NCBI RefSeq assembly: GCF_000378105.1
Contig: NZ_KB899248.1
Location: forward strand, 234,374 to 298,373
Source: Rubritalea marina DSM 17716
GTDB lineage: Bacteria > Verrucomicrobiota > Verrucomicrobiia > Verrucomicrobiales > Akkermansiaceae
Reading direction: 5' to 3'
DNA: 64,000 bases
The position numbers and the translations under genes were made by a program. Position 1 is the first letter of the stretch, and each line of letters begins with the position of its first letter. Below the pieces are notes generated by a model. It did no database searches. It saw only the letters and a list, made by a program, of their open reading frames with translations, and was not told where the DNA came from. Below are positions 58,438-64,000 of the stretch, piece by piece.

Positions 58438-59244
58438 TTAGGGTTTTGGAAGGTGCTCGTCGCAGTAGTCATTGCCATCGGCGGCGACTCGGAATTCACG
58501 CTCTGGGTGGCTCACATCGGTGGCACCACAGACGTGGCAACGGTGGAAGGCTTCATCGCTGGATTCCTTGAATTGGCGTGCAAACTTGCGCTTACGCATG
58601 CTCGAGCTCGCGCCTTGCTTGCTGCGTTGGACGAGGAAGTAGGTGGTCACCGCTACAAAATTCCCCAGACAGCCTAGAGCGTGGAGCAGCAGCAGGGGTG
58701 ATGAGAGCTTGCTGAGCAGCATCATTGCTCCGGTGATGGCCGCGATGATCCATATCGGGCAGGGGATCACGAGGAAGAGGTTGATGGTGAATTTGGGGTA
58801 GTAGAGAGCAAAGGCGAAAAGAATCGATGCTGCCAAATAGACTCCAGTGAAGCCGAACTGGGCATTGAAGAGCCAGACGTAGAGTAGGTTGAATGCTAGT
58901 GTGCAGAGGTAGCCCCCAAAGATGTAGAGATTGGTTCGGAAGCTGCCCCATTGAGCTTCTAGAGCATCGCTGAATGAAAATAGCAGCATGGTGCCAAAGA
59001 ATAGAAAGAGCAGTGTGAAACCATTGAAACTACCAACTTGGGGGGCAAAGATGAAGGTGATCAGACGCCAGTACTCGCCCTCCGCAATCTTGACAAAGTT
59101 GAAGTCCAAAGCCGCGTTGAAATTCGGGCGCAAGGCCGATGCTAGGAACACGCCAACAAACAGAATCGCTAGGTAGCGGATCAGCCCAGGGATCGCCCAT
59201 TGGCTCCAATTTCTCTCAAGTCGATTCAGAAAGGATTCTATCAT
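58438..59244 (-). CDS. rhomboid-like membrane protein, probably inactive, with C-terminal zinc site
   Basis: Six transmembrane segments are predicted (about 22-40, 62-92, 106-128, 132-148, 153-175, 180-205). The build resembles rhomboid intramembrane proteases: EYWRLITFIF, LEAQWGS, and GFTG at 131-134 where active enzymes have GxSG, with His188 kept in the last helix. Thr133 in place of Ser makes proteolysis unlikely. A cytoplasmic tail ends in CHVCG...CDEHLP, a likely zinc site. Function unknown; a pseudoprotease role in membrane protein handling is possible. Confidence 0.75.
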   Translation of the reverse strand: MIESFLNRLERNWSQWAIPGLIRYLAILFVGVFLASALRPNFNAALDFNFVKIAEGEYWRLITFIFAPQVGSFNGFTLLFLFFGTMLLFSFSDALEAQWGSFRTNLYIFGGYLCTLAFNLLYVWLFNAQFGFTGVYLAASILFAFALYYPKFTINLFLVIPCPIWIIAAITGAMMLLSKLSSPLLLLHALGCLGNFVAVTTYFLVQRSKQGASSSMRKRKFARQFKESSDEAFHRCHVCGATDVSHPEREFRVAADGNDYCDEHLPKP

Positions 59245-59497
59245 ATCGTTCCCATCTAAGGTGCTAGATGCGAGTCTGAGCGCAAGTATTTATTCCTCGG
59301 TGGTGTGGAATTGCCCGTGATTTTTCTTCCGAGTCGAATTCTTTCGCTCAAGCTAACAGATGGCTGGTGGGTGTAGGAGTATGGTCTGGAATGCATTGCG
59401 TGGATGGCGTGTTGTGATTTGTTAGTAATTGTCTGGGAACGATTGAATAAATAGTTGCATGCTTGTGTATCGAAGTTAGGTTGCGCTCCCGCAAATT
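59245..59497. other. 253-base gap between rhomboid-like and rapA genes
   Basis: Divergent promoter region; no hexamer pair stands out and no other feature is seen. Confidence 0.5.
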
Positions 59498-62209
59498 ATG
59501 GAAGGTGTATCAATTGTAGCAGGTCAGCGATGGGTGAGTGATTCTGAGCCTGAGCTCGGATTGGGGATGATGCTGAAGGTGGAGCATGCCACCTTGGAAA
59601 TTTTATTTCCTGCAGCTGAGGAGACGCGATGCTATGCCATTGAATCGGCGCCTTTACGGCGTGTTCTGTTCAAGAAGGGGGACTACATCACCACCCACGA
59701 AGGTGAGGAATATCAAGTGCTGGGGAGCACGGACCAAGGGGGATTGGTGACATACCAGTGTGAAGGTGAGGTGGAGGTGGCCGAGGCGATGCTTTCGGAC
59801 CACACAGGGTTTAGCAAGCCGCAGGATCGATTGTTTGGTGCCCAGATAGATGAGAATTCTGTATTCCGTTTGAGGGCTGAGGCCTTGTACCGCCAGCATG
59901 AGTTGCGTAAAAGCCCGATTAGAGGGTTGGTAGGAGGTCGTACCGATCTGTTGCCTCACCAGATTTCGATTGTTAGCGAGGTCTCCAAGCGACTCATGCC
60001 ACGGGTGTTATTGGCTGATGAAGTGGGCTTGGGTAAGACGATTGAGGCCTGCATGATCATGCATCGTCTGCATCTGACTGGGCGTGCGGACCGGGTCTTG
60101 ATTTTGCTGCCCGAGCCATTGATCAATCAATGGTTTGTGGAGTTGCTGCGTCGCTTTAACATGCTCTTCAGTTTGTTTGATGAGGAACGTTGTGCGGCGA
60201 TTCAGGAAAATGATCCTGAAGCGAATCCGTTTCTCGATAGCCAATTGGTGATCACCAGTGTGGAATTTTTAGCCTACAACGAAACGCGCGCTAGTCAGGC
60301 TCGCGAAGCTGGCTGGGACCTCTGCATTGTTGATGAAGCACACCACCTTGAGTGGAGTCCAGAGGAAATGAGCTGGGAGTACGCCTTGGTGGAATCCTTT
60401 GCGTGGATTGTTGATTCCTTGCTGTTGCTCACCGCGACACCTCAGCAGTTAGGCATGGTGGGTCACTTCGCTCGACTTAGGTTGCTCGATCCAGAGAGGT
60501 TTTGCGATCTAGAGGTATTCCTAACAGAGTCGGAGCACTATGGGGAGGTGGCTCAATTGATCGAGAAAATCGAGTCTGGGGCGCCGATCGAGGCCAGCGA
60601 GCTCAGCACTTATTCCGAGCAGATCCAGTCGATCGCCAAGAGTGGGGATAAGAAGTTGCTGACGGACGCACTGGTGGATAGCTTTGGCACCGGGCGTGTG
60701 ATGTTCCGCAACACCCGAGAGAACTTGCAAGGTTTCCCAGAACGCGTGGCGCATCTGGAGCCAATCGAAGGGGACGATTACCAGGACAAAGTTGCGTGGT
60801 TGGTTGACCTCATCGAATCCCATGCTGAGCAGAAAATCTTGTTGATTTGTGAAAGTAAAGAATGGTTGGACGCCATTTCAGAGTCTTTGTTAGAACGGGT
60901 GCAAATCAACATTGCACAGTTTCACGAAGAGCTGACTTTGAATCAACGCGACCGCAATGCGGCATACTTTGCTGAAGCCGGTGGTGCTCAGTTGTTATTA
61001 TGTTCTGAGATTGGCAGTGAGGGGCGCAACTTCCAGTTTGCTCAGCATTTAGTATTATTTGATTTGCCGGGTGATCCGGAGTTGTTGGAGCAACGGATTG
61101 GCCGTCTGGATCGCATCGGCCAGACCGCGACGATTCATATTCATGTGCCGTATTTGGAGGCATCGGCTGAGCGCGCATGGGCGAGATGGTACCACGAAGG
61201 ATTGGGAGCCTTTGAATCGAATGTGCACGGTGTGACCGAGGTGTTTCACGAGGTGTATGAAGCGTTATGCGCGGTGGCTGAATCTGGTGATGACGAGGCA
61301 CTTGAGGCATTGTTGGAAGTGACCAAGCAGAAAAAGGTGGCGGTTGGCGAGAAGCTTGCAGGTGGATACGATAAGTTGTTGGAGCACAATTCCTACCGTC
61401 CTGAGCAAGCCGCTGGTGTCATTGATGCCATCGCCCGGGCGGATGAAGATGAGCATTTTGAAGACTTTGTGCTTCGCATGTTAGATGAATTGGGTGTGGA
61501 GCTTGAGGAGTTAGAGGAACGCAATTATTTATTGAAGCAAGGTAAGGTCAGCAGCGAGGCATTCCCGGATCTACCGGATGAGGGGATGAGTGTGACTTTT
61601 GACCGAACCACGGCATTGAGTCGCGAGGAATTGCAGTTGCTGAGCATGGATCATCCGATCGTTCGCGCATGCTTTGATTGTCTGCTCGGTACCGAGATGG
61701 GCAACTCGGCATTTGGCGTGTGGGAGGCTCCAGGTGAGAAGAAAATTATTTTGGAGTCGTACTATGTGGTGGAATCAGTGGCTCCGAGCAGCCTGCATGT
61801 CGACCGTTTCTTGCCGGTGACTCCTGTGCGTGTGGCGGTTGATCACGAAGGCAAAGACCTGTCGCAAGACAAGGCACTGGCGCAGGCTAAACTGCGCAAG
61901 GGTGGGGTGCGTAAGCTACTGGATAAGTCGGTGGTGAAGACGACCTTGTTGCCCAAGATGATCGATCACATGGAAGCTCTCGCAAAGGTAGAAATGAAGT
62001 CAGTAATCACTAAGGCGAAGCGCGCGATGCGCAAGCAAATGAAACAAGAAATCGAGCGCCTGAACGAGCTTTCAGAGCACAATCCGATGATCGGAGAGGC
62101 GGAGGTTTCTGCTCTTGAAGAGCATCGAGACGCTCTCGAGGAAGCTATCGTGAGTGCGCGCCTGCGACCCGATGCCATACGCATGGTTTGGAAAGAAACT
62201 GCGATTTAA
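59498..62209 (+). CDS. rapA: RapA/HepA-type SNF2 ATPase
   Basis: A 903-residue SWI2/SNF2 family ATPase of the RapA type, which helps RNA polymerase recycle. The N-terminal Tudor-like domain (about 1-100) is followed by two RecA domains: Walker A DEVGLGKT (174-181), motif II DEAHHLEW (279-286), LLTATPQQLG, and in the second lobe LLLCSEIGSEGRNFQFA and QRIGRLDRIGQ. The C-terminal third matches the RapA-specific linker and body. Length is a little shorter than E. coli RapA (968). Followed 61 bases later by the DUF1573-like gene. Confidence 0.92.
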   Translation: MEGVSIVAGQRWVSDSEPELGLGMMLKVEHATLEILFPAAEETRCYAIESAPLRRVLFKKGDYITTHEGEEYQVLGSTDQGGLVTYQCEGEVEVAEAMLSDHTGFSKPQDRLFGAQIDENSVFRLRAEALYRQHELRKSPIRGLVGGRTDLLPHQISIVSEVSKRLMPRVLLADEVGLGKTIEACMIMHRLHLTGRADRVLILLPEPLINQWFVELLRRFNMLFSLFDEERCAAIQENDPEANPFLDSQLVITSVEFLAYNETRASQAREAGWDLCIVDEAHHLEWSPEEMSWEYALVESFAWIVDSLLLLTATPQQLGMVGHFARLRLLDPERFCDLEVFLTESEHYGEVAQLIEKIESGAPIEASELSTYSEQIQSIAKSGDKKLLTDALVDSFGTGRVMFRNTRENLQGFPERVAHLEPIEGDDYQDKVAWLVDLIESHAEQKILLICESKEWLDAISESLLERVQINIAQFHEELTLNQRDRNAAYFAEAGGAQLLLCSEIGSEGRNFQFAQHLVLFDLPGDPELLEQRIGRLDRIGQTATIHIHVPYLEASAERAWARWYHEGLGAFESNVHGVTEVFHEVYEALCAVAESGDDEALEALLEVTKQKKVAVGEKLAGGYDKLLEHNSYRPEQAAGVIDAIARADEDEHFEDFVLRMLDELGVELEELEERNYLLKQGKVSSEAFPDLPDEGMSVTFDRTTALSREELQLLSMDHPIVRACFDCLLGTEMGNSAFGVWEAPGEKKIILESYYVVESVAPSSLHVDRFLPVTPVRVAVDHEGKDLSQDKALAQAKLRKGGVRKLLDKSVVKTTLLPKMIDHMEALAKVEMKSVITKAKRAMRKQMKQEIERLNELSEHNPMIGEAEVSALEEHRDALEEAIVSARLRPDAIRMVWKETAI

Positions 62210-62270
62210 ATCATGCTGCTGTGTGCGCTTTTGCTGGCATTGTGCTGCAGAGATGGCATGAATGGTGAGT

Positions 62271-62963
62271 ATGAGATTGGTTGCCACAATGCTAGTGCTG
62301 AGCGCTGCGATAGCGAGCGCTTCGTTGACCTTTGAGTCACAGAAGCAAGACTTGCATGTTCCGGCTGAAAAGAAGGAGATGGAAGTGCTCTTTCCTTTCA
62401 AGAACGAGAGTGGTGAGCGCGTCGCCATCGTTGAGTACGATGCTCCGTGCACGTGCATGACAGCGGCTTTGAAAGGGGGGCGCAAGCTGAAGACCGGGAG
62501 CGTCGGGTTTCTCGATGGAGAGACAGGAGTCATTCGGGGGAAATTTGAGTTGGGGAATTTGAAGGGCTCGGTGACCAAGAAAATCGTGCTCAAGACTCGC
62601 AGCGAGAGCGGTGAGGAAGATTCCCTAAGTCTCGAATCAACATTTCACATCCCTTACTTGATCGCAGCCTTTCCCAATGCCTTGTCGTGGCACCTTGGTG
62701 ATGCTCCAGAGCCCAAAGTGATTCAGATATTGGTCGATCATGATGAACCGATTCAAATCAGCAAGGTATCGAGTTCTTCAAACCAGATTAGCCATGTACT
62801 CGAGACGGTGAAGCCCGGCTACGAATACCGGCTAACAGTCACTCCCAAGAGCACAGATGAATTCCTTTTTGCGGCACTGCGTATCATCACGGATAGTCAG
62901 AACCCTCGCTACAAGTCGCTTTCGACATTCATCACCATCAAATCGCAGCAAGCTAATCAGTGA
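62271..62963 (+). CDS. secreted DUF1573-like protein
   Basis: A 230-residue exported protein with a signal peptide (about 1-18). The first domain (about 20-120) has FPFKNESGERVAIVEYDAPCTCM, the pattern of the DUF1573/ASH-like immunoglobulin fold with its Cys-Thr-Cys turn. A second strand-rich domain follows. Such proteins are abundant in Verrucomicrobia, Planctomycetes and Bacteroidetes; function unknown. Its stop overlaps the next start by one base (TGATG). Confidence 0.8.
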   Translation: MRLVATMLVLSAAIASASLTFESQKQDLHVPAEKKEMEVLFPFKNESGERVAIVEYDAPCTCMTAALKGGRKLKTGSVGFLDGETGVIRGKFELGNLKGSVTKKIVLKTRSESGEEDSLSLESTFHIPYLIAAFPNALSWHLGDAPEPKVIQILVDHDEPIQISKVSSSSNQISHVLETVKPGYEYRLTVTPKSTDEFLFAALRIITDSQNPRYKSLSTFITIKSQQANQ

Positions 62964-63433
62964 TGCTCACTTTCATCAAACAATCATCAGTTCTACTGGG
63001 AATCACCTTGTTACTTGCTGGACTACTGTATCTCTTCACGGGTCCGGTGGATCGGCGTGTGGCTTGTGATCAAGCAGCACTTGCCGCTGACCACCTATGC
63101 TTGGCCACCGTGCTCGAAGAATACCGTGGGAATGTGCTTTGGGTGGATGCTCGCGATAAGAAGTCGTATGAGCGTAAGCATATGCCGGGGGCCATTTTAG
63201 TGCCAGAAACGGATGCTGAGAATGCGCTAACACAACCAGAAGTGATGCAGCAGATCGGCATGTCTGGGGTTGAGGGGCAGGCCTTGGTGATCTACTGTGG
63301 CTCAGATGCCTGCGGTAGCAGCAAGCATGTGGCAGAGAAAATTCGCTCCACTGGATTCCATTCCAAGGTATTCATCCTACACGGTGGCTGGAAAGCCATC
63401 GATGGTAGCGGGATCTTGGCCCAGAAACAATAG
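62963..63433 (+). CDS. membrane-anchored rhodanese-domain protein
   Basis: A 156-residue protein with an N-terminal transmembrane helix (about 8-26) and a rhodanese domain outside the cytoplasm (about 45-150): VLWVDARDKKSYERKHMPGAI and the active-site Cys in VIYCGSDACGSSKHVA. The domain should carry sulfur or reduce thiol compounds. Translationally coupled to the DUF1573-like gene, hinting at a shared envelope role. Confidence 0.87.
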   Translation: MLTFIKQSSVLLGITLLLAGLLYLFTGPVDRRVACDQAALAADHLCLATVLEEYRGNVLWVDARDKKSYERKHMPGAILVPETDAENALTQPEVMQQIGMSGVEGQALVIYCGSDACGSSKHVAEKIRSTGFHSKVFILHGGWKAIDGSGILAQKQ

Positions 63434-63493
63434 CTTATTGAGCCAAGGCTACTTCGATAGTATAACCTTGCTATAGGTGGTCATGTGGTCAGC

Positions 63494-63578
63494 GGCGATC
63501 GCCATACCAGCGTCTTCAAAGAGGATCATATCGCAAGCGGCGATTGACATACCAGCCCCGCCAAAGGCGCAGCCGCAT
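63494..63578. repeat. dispersed GGCGAT...GAGGATC repeat, two adjacent units
   Basis: GGCGATCGCCATACCAGC with CTTCAAAGAGGATCATATCG, then a second similar unit starting GGCGATTGACATACCAGC. The first matches 47083-47130 at most positions. Confidence 0.7.
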
Positions 63579-63685
63579 GGCGGGGATTGGGGTATGGAAT
63601 ATGGAGCTTGGTTGAAGGCCAAGTACATCTTGGCGGTCCTCCCACGTTGTTGGCCTGCAGCCAACGGTTGAATTCTAACGTGAGA

Positions 63686-63720
63686 CCCAGGCATGCGGGG
63701 GCGTTGCCCCTATGCCTGGG
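63686..63720. repeat. REP-like palindrome
   Basis: Outer stem CCCAGGCAT/ATGCCTGGG (9 bp) and inner stem GGGGC-GTT-GCCCC. No T-run follows, so it looks more like a repetitive extragenic palindrome than a terminator. Confidence 0.7.
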
Positions 63721-63948
63721 CTTGTGTATTGGAAAGTATGCTAACATTCGCTCGGAAAGCAGATTGGCAAGATCATCCCTGGGCTAGATCCGTCATCAAC
63801 TACGAGATCGCATATCAGCATGATTTGCCTTTCTGCCTTCCTCGCTTTTTTCGAATAGTTGCAAGAAGCATTTACCAAGTAAATAGCTCGTACACAAGCC
63901 TGATTGATAGAGTGAGGATCCTTCCAATTGATTCAAAAAATCACTAAA

Positions 63949-64000
63949 ATGGAACAGATTAAATACCAATTAGAAGTCGGAGTAGATGTGGCAAAAAATT
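63949..64000 (+). mobile_element. IS110-family transposase, N-terminal fragment cut by the window end
   Basis: The last 17 codons read MEQIKYQLEVGVDVAKN. The VGVDVAKN segment matches the start of the DEDD (RuvC-like) domain of IS110/IS1111 transposases, where the first Asp is catalytic. The rest lies beyond the window, so the call rests on a short motif only. Confidence 0.55.

Larger units (their letters stand above)
63434..63948. other. 515-base region with repeats, a strong hairpin and probable IS left flank
   Basis: Contains the dispersed repeat (63494-63560), a two-part palindrome at 63686-63720 and, next to the transposase start, about 220 bases with no supported gene that may include the element's left end and its non-coding RNA region. 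Confidence 0.55.

Noticed and set aside
63693..63947. 84-codon plus-strand frame before the transposase
   Set aside because: It runs through the palindrome, resembles no family and more likely covers the element's left end and non-coding region.

Overview
The window looks like a chromosomal segment of a Verrucomicrobiota bacterium, probably a marine Verrucomicrobiales/Rubritalea-type organism. The main pointers are PEP-CTERM proteins whose tails follow the VPEP...TALLGLGG...RRKR pattern common in that phylum, SelA, a gcvT-gcvH-gcvP order, and genes that often lack a Shine-Dalgarno sequence. Base composition is moderately GC-rich in housekeeping parts and visibly more AT-rich in the reverse transcriptase gene. 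The assignment is inference from these signatures; no rRNA or other taxonomic marker was available.

Layout. 0-7 kb (minus strand): a small membrane protein, a FIST sensor protein with a hybrid histidine kinase, RlpA and a type IA topoisomerase with a Lys/Ala tail. 7-16 kb: malQ on plus, converging on a long minus-strand run mtgA, fur, xerC-like, NTF2-like, rsmC-like, tcdA, hscB-like and ligA. 16-20.7 kb: bioA, tRNA-Cys(GCA) followed by a 172-bp tandem repeat built from its own 3' end, a DUF2130 protein and a HAD hydrolase. 20.8-37.1 kb: an accessory defence island. It holds a three-gene cassette of predicted nucleases (NERD, DUF6998-like, HNH) and a type I restriction-modification operon. The operon order is hsdM, hsdS, a 1045-residue reverse transcriptase fused to a nitrilase-like domain, a truncated second hsdR 5' end, a YhcG-type PDDEXK nuclease, and full hsdR. 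An outer-membrane protein and a WYL regulator follow. Copies of one short AT-rich repeat lie at both ends of the island in opposite orientations. 37.2-47.1 kb: an M16 peptidase and a complete five-gene peptide ABC importer. 47.2-51.8 kb: the glycine cleavage system. 51.9-56.2 kb: five tandem paralogous secreted proteins with an EF-hand-like loop, two with PEP-CTERM tails and three with a different short tail. 56.3-63.4 kb: a PPP-type phosphatase, selA, a rhomboid-like protein, a RapA-type SNF2 ATPase, a DUF1573-like protein and a membrane-anchored rhodanese. The window ends in the first codons of what looks like an IS110-family transposase.

Most notable point: the reverse transcriptase-nitrilase is of the kind known from UG1/DRT type 1 antiphage systems, and here it sits inside a type I restriction-modification operon, between the specificity and restriction subunit genes, with a duplicated hsdR 5' end and an extra PDDEXK nuclease. 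The nearby nuclease trio is a second candidate system. The repeats are unusually rich for one window: a tRNA-derived 172-bp repeat, a 14-bp minisatellite, heptad-periodic spacers and at least two dispersed repeat families.
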